The notes under the pieces: generated by a model
What the model saw: only the letters and a program-made list of their open reading frames with translations
What the model was told of the DNA's origin: nothing
The model's database searches: none
Program-made: the position numbers and the translations under genes
Source of the DNA: an uncultured Roseobacter sp.
Lineage (GTDB): Bacteria > Pseudomonadota > Alphaproteobacteria > Rhodobacterales > Rhodobacteraceae
NCBI GenBank assembly: GCA_947501635.1
Contig: CANMWT010000001.1
Coordinates: 1 to 64,000, forward strand
Length of the DNA stretch: 64,000 nt
Direction of reading: 5' to 3'
Shown: in pieces, positions 1-8,735 of the stretch
Layout of the letters: each line of letters starts with the position of its first letter
Position numbering within the stretch: position 1 is the first letter of the stretch

Positions 1-270
1 GGCGAAGCGGGCAGCGACACCTTTGTCTTCGAAGACGGGTTCGGTCAGGACACGATCTTTGACTTCAACGAGTTCGATAGCGCCGAAAAGATCGACCTGA
101 CTTCAGTGTCGTCGATTGTCGACTTTGCCGATCTCGTGGCCAACCACATGGACACGTCGCTGTCCAATGCCAACGACGTGGAGATCGACGCCCTGAACGG
201 CGACGTGATCACCATCAAGAACGCGGCACTCGGCGATCTGGGCGCGGACGACTTCCTCTTCGGGTTGTAA
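1..270 (+). CDS. C-terminal end of an RTX-type calcium-binding secreted protein (5' truncated by window edge)
   Basis: Frame 1 is open from the first base to a TAA at 268-270 (89 residues). The first residues contain SDTFVFEDGFGQDTIFDFN, the pattern that follows the last nonapeptide repeat in haemolysin-type calcium-binding proteins. The tail is acidic and ends in DDFLFGL, like C-terminal type I secretion signals. Such proteins leave the cell through a TolC-dependent type I system and fold outside on binding calcium. The catalytic or adhesive part lies outside the window, so the activity cannot be named. The neighbouring polysaccharide genes fit a cell-surface region. Confidence 0.8.
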   Translation, partial: GEAGSDTFVFEDGFGQDTIFDFNEFDSAEKIDLTSVSSIVDFADLVANHMDTSLSNANDVEIDALNGDVITIKNAALGDLGADDFLFGL

Positions 271-375
271 GCGGCCACAAACCGCGACGAAAGGGACATG
301 ACGTGGGGCAAAGACTTGCCTCACGTCGTGTCATTTGACAGGGATGGACCCCAAACGCCCCCGATCGGATACCCC

Positions 376-1098
376 ATGACGACCCAACAACAAGAGCTGA
401 TTGTGCTGATCCATGTGCCCAAAACGGCAGGGTCAACAATGAACGCGCGGCTTGCGGCGACGTATGGCGAAGGGCTGACCCATATCGAAGGCCACCTTGG
501 CAAGAACACGCTGACACCAGATAAGATCAACAGTGTGCCGTGGCTGTCGGGGCATTTGCCGTTTGACCGGTTTCGCGCTCTTGTCGAGCCCAAGAGCACC
601 CGCCCCGTCAGGTATCTGGCCGCCATGCGCGACCCGTTGTTGCATGTGGCCTCTCACTACAACTGGCTGATCGAAATCGGCCACAGGTCACCTCAATTCT
701 TTGAGGGCCACCCCGAGCCCGTCAAGGAAATGCACCGGATCATTGCAAGCACCGACAATGGCGATCCGCAAAGTATCATCGCAAACCTGAGCCGCTTTGG
801 AGACATGTTTCTGAACTGCCAGTCACGGTATATCATTGGATCAAAAGGTGTCGGACCTGCCACCGACTATAGCCGCACGCTTACAGCCTATGACCAGATT
901 ATCACGCCGCAGAACCTGAAAGACTTCCTGACCGACGGCAACCGGTGTGAACCGCCGCCACGCAAGAATGCGGCGACCTATCATTTTGATCGCAGCATTT
1001 TTTACCATCCGGCGCTGGTGGCCTATCTGGCCGAGGCCAATGCGGAAGATGCGAGGTTGTACGACTTGGTGACAAAGAAAGAAGCCGGATCAGATTAG
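376..1098 (+). CDS. Sulfotransferase-family protein (Sulfotransfer_2-like)
   Basis: Predicted 240 residues. Near the N-terminus is IHVPKTAGSTMNARL, the 5'-phosphosulfate-binding loop of PAPS-dependent sulfotransferases (KTAGST core), and RYLAAMRDPLLHVASHY matches the RDP segment that contacts the 3'-phosphate. These enzymes move sulfate from PAPS to carbohydrate or other hydroxyls. Beside a capsule-type export locus, sulfation of a surface glycan is a reasonable inference. I chose the ATG at 376 because the conserved domain starts there. The frame extends to an ATG at 298 with a closely placed AAAGGGA, so a 26-residue longer form is possible. The 3' end overlaps the convergent gene by 9 bases. 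Confidence 0.7.
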   Translation: MTTQQQELIVLIHVPKTAGSTMNARLAATYGEGLTHIEGHLGKNTLTPDKINSVPWLSGHLPFDRFRALVEPKSTRPVRYLAAMRDPLLHVASHYNWLIEIGHRSPQFFEGHPEPVKEMHRIIASTDNGDPQSIIANLSRFGDMFLNCQSRYIIGSKGVGPATDYSRTLTAYDQIITPQNLKDFLTDGNRCEPPPRKNAATYHFDRSIFYHPALVAYLAEANAEDARLYDLVTKKEAGSD

Positions 1099-2364
1099 AC
1101 CGCGCAGAAAGGCGGACCGTTTCCAGCCCATGAGAGTGTTGCCGCCGTAAGGGCGGGTCAGCAACAAGGGCAGTAGCGCTTTTGCATCTACCTCTTCCAG
1201 CTCTGCTGCGATTTTGGTCATATCCTCGATGTTGAACATACCGCGGTAGAGCCCGTCGAGTTTGACAATCGGCAAGCCAAGTTTCAGCAGCAGGGTCTGG
1301 TTTTGGTGGATCTGGCTGCCCGACATGAACACTTTAACAATTTCACTTTGCGCAAAACGCCGGAATCCATCGGTATCAATGGTGCTTTTGTCACGGGCGA
1401 CGCGGCGCAGATACGTCAGACAGTCGTCGATCGTCTGGAAGGATACGGACTCCAGCGGTTCGGTCGTATCAACTTTAAGCTCCATTGCCGATTCATCGCG
1501 CTCAAGCACCGACAGCATGCGTGTTTCGATGTAAGCTTGCGTGATCTCTCCCAGCGAAATACGCGGCCAGTCTGTGAGAACGCTCACGCGCGCCGCCGTA
1601 ACGGCCATGTCCAGATAAGCGTTGTCAGCTTCGCACAGATTGTAAAACCGCCAGGAATCATACAGCGATTTGATCTGATCTTCGCTCGTGACGGCCTTTT
1701 TCAGCATCTTGGAAAGGCCCATCTCGCCGCGCCGGATGACGGTCGGGCGGATGTCGCTGTTGCGATAGGCTGTCCAGTACGTTTTGAACTTGGGGTGCCG
1801 CAACACATTGCCCGCCATGGAGATACAGAATGATCCCAGGTGGTACTCAATCTCGTAATTCTCTGTACTGCCCAAAACCTCCAGGTCGGTATCTTTCATA
1901 TCTGCAAGAAACGCGCCGATCCTGTCACGGGTTACAAAGACACTGTCGTTCATCATCAAAAGGCGCGGACAGTCGTCGATAATTTTTTGTTTGAACAGGT
2001 GCAGGAACCCGCTTTTGTAACTCCCGAAATCGCGGCCGAAGTTGTAGCGTTCGACATATGCATCGACACTGCCCTTGAGTGCATCGGGTGTGGTCAGCTT
2101 GCCGGTATTTACCACCAGAACGTAAAAACCAGCAGCTTTCGCGGCATCAAGCGCCAGCATAGTGTCTGGCCGGAAAGTGCCTTTTTGAAAGGCGGCAAAC
2201 AGAAAGACGGGCTGCCCGCTATAAGGATCATTCCACTTGACCTGATCGGGCTTTTGCAGCGATCGAAAGCGGTTCAGTTCTGACTTGATCGTCAGTACGA
2301 GCAACGCAAAGGGATACATTCCCGTTGTGATGATTTGCGAAATGAATTTGCGCACGCTGTCCAA
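1090..2364 (-). CDS. RgpF-like protein (rhamnan synthesis F family)
   Basis: A 424-residue protein. The central stretch with YNFGRDFGSYKSGF, then LLMMNDSVF and an LGSTENYEIEYHLGSF region, matches the RgpF family found in rhamnose-rich polysaccharide clusters and often fused to or beside glycosyltransferases. It probably helps build or modify the glycan exported by the neighbouring ABC system; its exact reaction is not defined. The longest frame begins at a TTG at 2364 with a weak AGGG in front, and the first ATG is at 2319, so the start is uncertain. It shares strand with the KpsM-type permease 80 bases upstream and is probably cotranscribed with it. Confidence 0.65.
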   Translation of the reverse strand: MDSVRKFISQIITTGMYPFALLVLTIKSELNRFRSLQKPDQVKWNDPYSGQPVFLFAAFQKGTFRPDTMLALDAAKAAGFYVLVVNTGKLTTPDALKGSVDAYVERYNFGRDFGSYKSGFLHLFKQKIIDDCPRLLMMNDSVFVTRDRIGAFLADMKDTDLEVLGSTENYEIEYHLGSFCISMAGNVLRHPKFKTYWTAYRNSDIRPTVIRRGEMGLSKMLKKAVTSEDQIKSLYDSWRFYNLCEADNAYLDMAVTAARVSVLTDWPRISLGEITQAYIETRMLSVLERDESAMELKVDTTEPLESVSFQTIDDCLTYLRRVARDKSTIDTDGFRRFAQSEIVKVFMSGSQIHQNQTLLLKLGLPIVKLDGLYRGMFNIEDMTKIAAELEEVDAKALLPLLLTRPYGGNTLMGWKRSAFLRGLI

Positions 2365-2446
2365 GAGGCCCTGAAAGTAAAATCCTGAACGGTATAGGAG
2401 GTTTGACAGTGACCGACAACACCGATCGCTGCGCGCCGGTGCTGGA

Positions 2447-3244
2447 TCAGTTGTTCAGGATGTGGCGGTTGTATTTCACCAGCAGCGCCATGCCCAGCAG
2501 GGCGCATACTGCCGAGAAACCGTAGACGTAAAGATGCGAGACATAAGACCCCTCGTATCCCGGATAGAAGCCGGTCCGCATCTCGCCCACGATGTGCACC
2601 AGCGGATTGTAATAGAGAATGTCGCGGTAGGTCTCGGGCAGGTTTTCGGGAAGAAAGAAGATACATGAGATAATAAACATCGGTCTGTTGAGAATTGCCC
2701 AGACCCGAATCCAGATCTGAAAAGACGACATGAGAAAGCAGTTCAGAATTCCGAACCCCAACCCGAGGCTGGCCGCCATCGCCGCGCTGGACAGGATGGC
2801 TGGCAGATCAAGGATCAGGTTCAACCCGAACAACTGAATGATCCCCACAAAAAGAATCGCCATCACCGAAATGTTGGTGACCAGCGCCAGTACAAAGCGC
2901 GCCACGATGGCGTCCAGAAAGGTCACGCGCGGGTAAAACAGCAATTGCCGCGAAAACTGAATTGACTGCATGACCTTGGTGACAAGGTCCGTGTACATCA
3001 AAAAGGGCAAAAGGCCGGTGGCGTAAAACAACGCGAAACTTGTGCCCAGAGGCGGGCTGCTAAAGGCCAGCGAAAAGACAAAGGTCAGGAGGGCGGTGCC
3101 TAAAACAGGCTCTAACACGGCCCAAACGTAGCCACCGGGCGACCGACCATAGGTCGTGGACATTTCTCGCAGCACCAACGCAGATACCGACCGCACCATC
3201 TGGGCCAGATAGGAGGGGAGACTGTGCTGAACAACTTTAACCAT
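2447..3244 (-). CDS. KpsM/Wzm-type polysaccharide ABC exporter permease
   Basis: From the ATG at 3244 the protein is 265 residues, normal for ABC-2 permeases of capsule exporters. The N-terminus is a short cytoplasmic segment with LVLREMSTTYGRSPGGYVWAV, the usual KpsM pattern, followed by about six hydrophobic spans (for example VLGTALLTFVFSLAF and AVCALLGMALLV). It would form the inner-membrane channel moving a lipid-linked polysaccharide with the KpsT-type ATPase at 4644-5300. Here the permease is divergent from kpsE and kpsT rather than colinear. The open frame runs a further 101 codons upstream, but those residues are low in hydrophobicity and unlike the family. Confidence 0.85.
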   Translation of the reverse strand: MVKVVQHSLPSYLAQMVRSVSALVLREMSTTYGRSPGGYVWAVLEPVLGTALLTFVFSLAFSSPPLGTSFALFYATGLLPFLMYTDLVTKVMQSIQFSRQLLFYPRVTFLDAIVARFVLALVTNISVMAILFVGIIQLFGLNLILDLPAILSSAAMAASLGLGFGILNCFLMSSFQIWIRVWAILNRPMFIISCIFFLPENLPETYRDILYYNPLVHIVGEMRTGFYPGYEGSYVSHLYVYGFSAVCALLGMALLVKYNRHILNN

Positions 3245-3445
3245 TTCTGTCTCTGCCGATGTGACGGATGTGCATACCCTCAAGAACGGGACGGGCCCGC
3301 GCATACCATCACCCCACGTCCGGTCCGAAGGCAACCCCTGCTGGTGCAGACCCTCGCGCGCGCTGCCACAAGTGCTTTGCAGTTTGCCAAGACATTTCAT
3401 AAAACGGGGGTCACAGTCCCGCGCCGGGGCATGATAAGGACAGGC
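3245..3445. promoter_or_regulatory. Divergent control region of the polysaccharide export genes
   Basis: A 201-base gap between the KpsM-type gene (minus) and the KpsE-type gene (plus). It must hold both promoters if the two arms are separately transcribed. Reading frames continue into it on both strands, but their products show no family features. I could not assign convincing -35/-10 boxes. Confidence 0.4.
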
Positions 3446-4636
3446 ATGGATCAGTCTCACCCTCCACAACCACCCAAACCGGCGCAGGCGGCACCCGCGC
3501 CGCAAACGGTCCGCTCTCCGGGCCCGATGCGGTACAAGAAAAGGCATAAAGGGCTGGTTGTCGGATTTCTGCTACTGGTTTTGCTGCCATTGAGTGCCGT
3601 GGCGGCCTATCTCTATCTGTTTGCCACCGACCAATACGCATCGCGCGTCGGGTTTTCCGTCCGCAGCGAAGAGATGGCCTCGTCCGAGGCCGATTTTCTG
3701 GGCGGGCTGAGGGCATTGTCTTCGGGATCATCCAAGGACTCGGATGTGCTTTACGAGTTCATCGGCAGTCAGCAGATCGTCGAGTTGATAGACGCCGAGC
3801 TTGATCTTGTCAGCATCTTCAGCAAACCCGAAACCGACCCGTTCTTTGCCTATGATCCCAATGGCACGATCGAAGATCTTGTCGAGTATTGGGGGCGCAT
3901 GGTCAAAACCGACTACGATTCGGGCACCGGCCTGATCGAAATACGTGCAAATGCCTTCACTGCCGAAGACGCGCAGGCCATTTCTCGGGCCATCTTTGTC
4001 GCAAGCTCGGATTTGGTGAACCGTTTGTCCGCCATCGCGCGCGAGGACATTACCCGCTATTCGCTGGAAGAGTTGAACAATTCTCTGGACCTGCTGAAAA
4101 CGGCGCGGCAGGCCATGGCACGCTTTCGTAACGAGACCAAGATCGTCGACCCCAGCGCCGACATCGCCGGACAGATGGGGCTTTTGACCAGTTTGCAGAC
4201 GCAGCTTTCCGAAGCGTTAATCGAACTGGACGTCCTGCGCATCACAACACGTGAAAACGACCCGCGCATCCGGGACCTTGAACGGCGCATTGATGTTATC
4301 CAAAAGCGCATAGAAGAAGAGCGGCAGCGTTTTGGTATCAGCAGTGAGGACACCGACGGAGACGCCTTTTCCTCGTTATTGGCAGACTATGAAGCGTTAG
4401 CCATCGATTTGAACTTTGCCGAGGAATCTTACCTGCTGGCTCGTGCCGCTTATAACACCGCGCTGGCCCAGTCGCGGCGCCAAAGCCGGTATCTTGCTGC
4501 CTATGTGGAACCGACACTCGCACAACGCGCGGAATACCCAAAGCGCACCCTGCTTTTGGTGCTGACAGGTTTTTCCCTGATCCTGGGGTGGGCCATCCTC
4601 GTTCTTTGTTTCTACAGCCTGCGGGACAGAAAGTAG
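3446..4636 (+). CDS. KpsE/BexC-type capsule export inner-membrane protein (PCP-3 family)
   Basis: From the ATG at 3446 (AAGGA six bases upstream) the protein has 396 residues. A proline-rich cytoplasmic N-terminus precedes a transmembrane span near residues 40-60 (GFLLLVLLPLSAVAAYLYLF). A long periplasmic part follows, containing DQYASRVGFSVRS and a helical coiled-coil region around residues 200-330. A second span lies at the C-terminus (LLLVLTGFSLILGWAILVLCFY). Two end spans around a coiled coil are the hallmark of the polysaccharide co-polymerase/export adaptor family, which links the ABC exporter to the outer-membrane channel. Followed 7 bases later by the KpsT-type ATPase, so one operon. 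Confidence 0.85.
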   Translation: MDQSHPPQPPKPAQAAPAPQTVRSPGPMRYKKRHKGLVVGFLLLVLLPLSAVAAYLYLFATDQYASRVGFSVRSEEMASSEADFLGGLRALSSGSSKDSDVLYEFIGSQQIVELIDAELDLVSIFSKPETDPFFAYDPNGTIEDLVEYWGRMVKTDYDSGTGLIEIRANAFTAEDAQAISRAIFVASSDLVNRLSAIAREDITRYSLEELNNSLDLLKTARQAMARFRNETKIVDPSADIAGQMGLLTSLQTQLSEALIELDVLRITTRENDPRIRDLERRIDVIQKRIEEERQRFGISSEDTDGDAFSSLLADYEALAIDLNFAEESYLLARAAYNTALAQSRRQSRYLAAYVEPTLAQRAEYPKRTLLLVLTGFSLILGWAILVLCFYSLRDRK

Positions 4637-4643
4637 CAAACCC

Positions 4644-5300
4644 GTGCTCAAGCTTGAGAACCTGTGCAAGAGTTTCACTGTGAATGGTTGGACGACCGTT
4701 GTTGCCGATCATATCAATTTTGAGATGACGCAGCAGCGCAGCGTCGCCTTGCTGGGTAAGAACGGCGCTGGAAAATCGACCCTGTTGCGGATGATTGCAG
4801 GTACAATGGAGCCTGACAGCGGCCGTGTTCTATACGACTGTTCCATCTCATGGCCTGTGGGGTTTTCGGGTAATTTCCACCCGGATCTGACCGGTGTGCA
4901 AAACACCCGCTTTATCGCGCGCGTCTACGGCATCGATACAGACGAGCTTATCGATTATGTGGCAGATTTTTCGGAACTGGGCCACCAGCTGGATATTCCA
5001 TTGCGCAACTATTCCTCTGGAATGCGGTCGCGGCTGGCTTTCGGCATCTCGATGGGGATCGACTTTGATATCTATCTGGTTGACGAAGTCACCTCTGTCG
5101 GGGATGCCGCCTTTCGCGAAAAAAGCAGCCGTGTTTTCAAAGAGAAGATGCAGTCGCGAAGCGCATTTGTGGTGTCGCATGCCATGCCGACTGTGCGCGA
5201 TTTGTGCGACTGCGGATTGGTTCTGAAAGACGGCTGCATCACCTTCTACGAGGATCTGGAAGAGGCGATTGCCGACCATCTGCGCAGCGTGGGGACGTGA
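4644..5300 (+). CDS. KpsT/Wzt-type polysaccharide ABC exporter ATPase
   Basis: A 218-residue nucleotide-binding subunit starting at GTG. Walker A is GKNGAGKST (residues 38-46), the signature is YSSGMRSRL, and Walker B with its glutamate is IYLVDEV. Lengths near 220 without a C-terminal carbohydrate-binding domain are typical of KpsT rather than O-antigen Wzt, which suggests a capsule-type polymer recognised by its common lipid anchor. It would energise the permease at 2447-3244. The gene sits between the KpsE-type gene and the GT2 gene with spacers of 7 and 4 bases, implying translational coupling. Confidence 0.88.
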   Translation: MLKLENLCKSFTVNGWTTVVADHINFEMTQQRSVALLGKNGAGKSTLLRMIAGTMEPDSGRVLYDCSISWPVGFSGNFHPDLTGVQNTRFIARVYGIDTDELIDYVADFSELGHQLDIPLRNYSSGMRSRLAFGISMGIDFDIYLVDEVTSVGDAAFREKSSRVFKEKMQSRSAFVVSHAMPTVRDLCDCGLVLKDGCITFYEDLEEAIADHLRSVGT

Positions 5301-5304
5301 GCCT

Positions 5305-6243
5305 ATGGCTGGGTGCACTCCGCTGATCTGTGTCGTGATGGCTGTGCACAACGGCGCGCGCTACTTGCCTGATCAGTTGAAAAGCCTGCGGGATCAAACG
5401 CTACAGCCTGCGCATCTGTTGGTTGGCGACGATGCGTCGACCGATGGATCATCTGCCGTGATTTCCCGATTTATGGCCACATGGGACCGATGCGATTTAT
5501 CCCTACACCCGGGGCCGTGCCGCGGGTATTCGGCAAACTTCACCAAGTTGTTCGCCCATGTGCCGGAAGACGCCAATTACATCGCTCTGTCGGATCAGGA
5601 TGACGTTTGGCTTCCCGACAAGCTGGCGCGCGCCGTTGCAAGGATCGACCAGCATGCCAAAGCGCACCAACCAGTACTTTATGGGTGCAGTAGCCTGATC
5701 TGTGATGTGAACCTTGCCAATCCGCGCCCTGCAGTACGGCACGATCAGCCGCTGGGCTTCGGCCACGCCATCGCCCAGAATTTCGCCGGTGGAAATACGA
5801 TGGTGTTGAACCGTGCTGCCTTTGAGCTGATCCGCTCGGCGCAGCCTTGGACCCTTGATATTCCGGTGCATGACTGGTGGCTCTACCAGTTGATAAGCGG
5901 TGCGGGCGGGGAAATCGTCTACGATCCCGAGCCGGCGATTTACTACCGCCAGCACGACCTCAACATGATCGGGGCGAATGACAGCGTCGCGGCGATGCTA
6001 CACCGTATCAAGGGCATGTTGCGGGGGGTGTACAAGGACTGGAACGACCGAAACATCGCATCATTGATCGCATGCGAGGCTTTGCTGACACCTGACAGTC
6101 GCCAGCTTGTGAGGGAAATGGCCGACCTCGGTAACCGCGACATGATGCAGCGGCTGCGCTTTCTGCGCCGCCACCAGATACGCAGACGCGGTGTTGTGGG
6201 CACATGCGGCCTGTGGCTATCGACTGCTTTGAAAAGGTTCTGA
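5305..6243 (+). CDS. Family 2 glycosyltransferase
   Basis: 312 residues from the ATG at 5305, four bases after the KpsT-type stop. The N-terminus CVVMAVHNGARYLPDQLKSL and LLVGDDASTDGSS are the GT-A nucleotide-binding signatures of family 2. ALSDQDDVWLPDKL carries the metal-binding DxD-type acidic motif, and HDWW/YYRQH segments fit rhamnosyl- or related transferases. It would add one sugar to the polysaccharide on the cytoplasmic face. The donor and linkage cannot be told from sequence. Last gene of the kpsE-kpsT unit; a hairpin about 100 bases downstream may end the transcript. Confidence 0.8.
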   Translation: MAGCTPLICVVMAVHNGARYLPDQLKSLRDQTLQPAHLLVGDDASTDGSSAVISRFMATWDRCDLSLHPGPCRGYSANFTKLFAHVPEDANYIALSDQDDVWLPDKLARAVARIDQHAKAHQPVLYGCSSLICDVNLANPRPAVRHDQPLGFGHAIAQNFAGGNTMVLNRAAFELIRSAQPWTLDIPVHDWWLYQLISGAGGEIVYDPEPAIYYRQHDLNMIGANDSVAAMLHRIKGMLRGVYKDWNDRNIASLIACEALLTPDSRQLVREMADLGNRDMMQRLRFLRRHQIRRRGVVGTCGLWLSTALKRF

Positions 6244-6340
6244 CTTCCAGAATACTTGAAAAAGCATTTGTTAGTGAAGCTTTCTTCCTGAGCGTATCGC
6301 AACTTCGCCGCAGAACGCACGGATGAAATCATTGGTCGAT

Positions 6341-6370
6341 CCGCCAGTCAGAAAGTGGCGGTTATTTGTT
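6341..6370 (+). terminator. Possible terminator of the polysaccharide operon
   Basis: Arms CCGCCA (6341-6346) and TGGCGG (6356-6361) pair across a 9-base loop and are followed by TTATTTGTTC. The stem is only six pairs and the T tract is broken, so it is a weak candidate. It sits 98 bases past the GT2 stop and before the dld ribosome-binding site. Confidence 0.35.
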
Positions 6371-6472
6371 CTATCTCAAAGGCACGTTTGTTCGAGCGTT
6401 TACAATAGCCGGAAACGAACAAGGCGCGGAGCCTTTGGAGCATTTGCCATCCGCCGCCTGCAAAGGAGAGCC

Positions 6473-8188
6473 ATGATGCCCAATGAAGCACTGTTGGAAA
6501 AGCTCAAAAGGATCGTCGGCTCAAGGAACTGTCTGACGTCACCCAGTCAGACCGAACGCTACCGCAAGGGGTTCCGCTCTGGTGAAGGTGACGCAATCGC
6601 GGTCGTGACACCGGCGTCGCTGGTCGAGATGTGGCAAGTGCTCAAGGTTTGTGTGGCGGCGAACAAGATCATGATCCTGCAGGCGGCCAACACCGGTCTG
6701 ACCGAAGGCTCGACCCCCAAGGGAAGCTATGATCGTGACGTGGTCATTCTTTCCACGTTAAAGCTGAAAGGGCTGTATTTGCTTGACGAAGGTCGGCAGT
6801 TTGTGTCGCTGCCGGGTGGTACTCTGTTTGAGTTGGAGAACCTGCTGCGTCCCCATGGGCGCCAACCACATTCGGTGATCGGATCTTCGTGCATCGGCGC
6901 GTCTGTGCTTGGCGGTGTTTGCAATAACTCCGGCGGGTCGCTTGTGCGCCGCGGGCCCGCTTACACCGAATTGTCGCTCTTTGCTCAGGTCGGGGCGGAC
7001 GGCAGGCTTGAACTTGTAAATCACCTCGGTATCGATCTGGGCGTTGAGCCTGAAGAAATACTGGCGCGCCTTGATCGCGGCGAAATTGACCCCCAGAGCG
7101 TTCACCATGGCGGTGCACGTGCCAGCGCCGAGGGGTATGCGGAAAAGGTTCGCGATGTCGACGCAGATAGCCCTGCGCGTTACAATGCGGACCCGGCTGG
7201 TCTCTACGAAGCTTCCGGCTGCGCGGGCAAGCTTGCGGTGTTCGCCGTGCGGCTGGACAGTTTTCCCATCGAAGAAGGGGAAAAGGTTTACTACATCGGA
7301 ACCAATGACGCGGAACATCTGACAGAGCTACGCCGCCGCCTGCTGACGGAATTGCCCGAACTGCCCGTAAGCGGGGAGTATCTGCACAGGGAATGTTTCG
7401 ATATCGCGCGAACCTACGGAAAAGATACCCTGTTGATGATCAACTGGTTCGGAACAGACCGTTTACCTCTGTTTTTCGCGCTCAAGGGGGCCATGGACGC
7501 GCGCCTGAACAAACTACCACTGCTGCCGAAGAACCTGGTGGACCGGGTGATGCAGCTTTTCTCGCGCTGTGTTCCCGAAGCTTTGCCAAAATGTTTGATG
7601 GCCTACCGTAAATCTTTCGAGCATCACCTCATCCTCAAGGTATCCGGCAGCACTGCGACGCAAACAGAGGCGATCCTTGACGGTACAGTGGGTCCGGGCG
7701 GGTGGTTTTTGTGTGATGCCAATGAAACGAAAAAGGCCATGCTGCACCGTTTCGCTGCGGCGGGGGCTGCCGTGCGCATGCATGCCGTGAATCCAGATAC
7801 CGTTGAGGATGTGCTGGCGCTGGACATTGCGCTGAAACGCAATGACCGCAACTGGGTCGAAAAACTACCCGCCGAGATCGAAAAAGATCTGGTTGCAAGG
7901 CTCTATTACGGGCATTTTCTGTGCCATGTGTTCCATCAGGATTATATCCTGCGCAAAGGCGTTGATGCCAAGGCCATCAAGGAAAAGATGCTGGCCCTGT
8001 TGGATGAACGCGGCGCGGAATATCCTGCCGAACATAACGTCGGCCATCTGTACAAGGCAAAGCCCGTGCTGGTGGACCATTACAAATCTCTTGACCCGAC
8101 CAACACATTCAATCCTGGGATCGGCAAGACACCGCGCGACAAACACTATGGCTGTGGCTGCAGCGAGGTAAAAACCGCAGCGGAATGA
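6473..8188 (+). CDS. dld: Quinone-dependent D-lactate dehydrogenase
   Basis: From ATG 6473 the product is 571 residues, the size of E. coli Dld. A clear AAGGAGAG precedes two adjacent ATGs (6473 and 6476), so the true start may be three bases later. The FAD-binding PCMH domain is visible early: TPASLVEMWQVLKVC, ANTGLTEGSTPKG, SLPGGTLFELENLL, and GGVCNNSGGSLVRRGPAYTE. The middle and C-terminal parts resemble the Dld-specific membrane-binding and cap regions, ending in a Cys-containing CGCSEV tail. It oxidises D-lactate to pyruvate and passes electrons to the quinone pool at the inner membrane. It stands alone, with no lactate permease or regulator beside it. Confidence 0.9.
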   Translation: MMPNEALLEKLKRIVGSRNCLTSPSQTERYRKGFRSGEGDAIAVVTPASLVEMWQVLKVCVAANKIMILQAANTGLTEGSTPKGSYDRDVVILSTLKLKGLYLLDEGRQFVSLPGGTLFELENLLRPHGRQPHSVIGSSCIGASVLGGVCNNSGGSLVRRGPAYTELSLFAQVGADGRLELVNHLGIDLGVEPEEILARLDRGEIDPQSVHHGGARASAEGYAEKVRDVDADSPARYNADPAGLYEASGCAGKLAVFAVRLDSFPIEEGEKVYYIGTNDAEHLTELRRRLLTELPELPVSGEYLHRECFDIARTYGKDTLLMINWFGTDRLPLFFALKGAMDARLNKLPLLPKNLVDRVMQLFSRCVPEALPKCLMAYRKSFEHHLILKVSGSTATQTEAILDGTVGPGGWFLCDANETKKAMLHRFAAAGAAVRMHAVNPDTVEDVLALDIALKRNDRNWVEKLPAEIEKDLVARLYYGHFLCHVFHQDYILRKGVDAKAIKEKMLALLDERGAEYPAEHNVGHLYKAKPVLVDHYKSLDPTNTFNPGIGKTPRDKHYGCGCSEVKTAAE

Positions 8189-8327
8189 TCGCGGATCAAG
8201 TCCTTAAAATTGCCTGCATTCGCATCTGTTTTCGGGCAGGATGAGCCTGTAGCGGTCGCAGCACTGCTACTGCGTTTGCGGCGTCCGGCCACGGAAATGC
8301 TGGGTCAGAGGGTTCTGTCAGCAGTTG

Positions 8328-8735
8328 TTATTGCAACGTACTCAAATCAACGCCCTGCAGCCCCGACGTATCAACGCCTTTCATGACTTCTTTGACATTG
8401 ACGCCGTCGGACCCGGAGGTGTTGCCAATGCCCCCTGCGATCGCGGCGCCCACGATAGCGGCGGTTCGTTCGTTCTGAATCTCGGTTTCGCGGCAGGACA
8501 GGTACCCGAAATCCCAGCCGGTCTTGTAGTCGCCGCCAGCCGCATAGGCCGTATCATTGCGTGCGGGTGTTGAAAAACTGTCGCCACCGGCGCGTTTTCC
8601 GCTGGGGCATCCATCGTGGTAGCCGGCAACGTAGTTTTGCGAATACCCGTGCTGCAACAACGTGTCTTCGCTGGATTGCTGGGTATCACAGCCTGCCAAG
8701 CCCAGTCCGGCAAGTATGATAAAGGGGTAACGCAT
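8328..8735 (-). CDS. Small predicted lipoprotein, function unknown
   Basis: 135 residues. The N-terminus MRYPFIILAGLGLAGCDTQ is a lipoprotein signal peptide with lipobox LAGC, so Cys16 would be acylated and the protein anchored in a membrane. The mature part contains GYHDGCPSGKRAGGD, a cysteine pair region, and a glycine/alanine stretch IVGAAIAGGIG that could insert into or lie on the membrane. I do not recognise a named family. It is monocistronic, with gaps on both sides. Confidence 0.7.
   Translation of the reverse strand: MRYPFIILAGLGLAGCDTQQSSEDTLLQHGYSQNYVAGYHDGCPSGKRAGGDSFSTPARNDTAYAAGGDYKTGWDFGYLSCRETEIQNERTAAIVGAAIAGGIGNTSGSDGVNVKEVMKGVDTSGLQGVDLSTLQ

Noticed and set aside
3245-3547. 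101-residue N-terminal extension of the KpsM-type permease
   Set aside because: Arg/Cys-rich and unlike the family, and it runs through the divergent promoter region.
6323-6472. Extended N-terminus of D-lactate dehydrogenase
   Set aside because: Extra 50 residues are unlike Dld, and AAGGAGAG sits just before 6473; the 571-residue form equals the family length.
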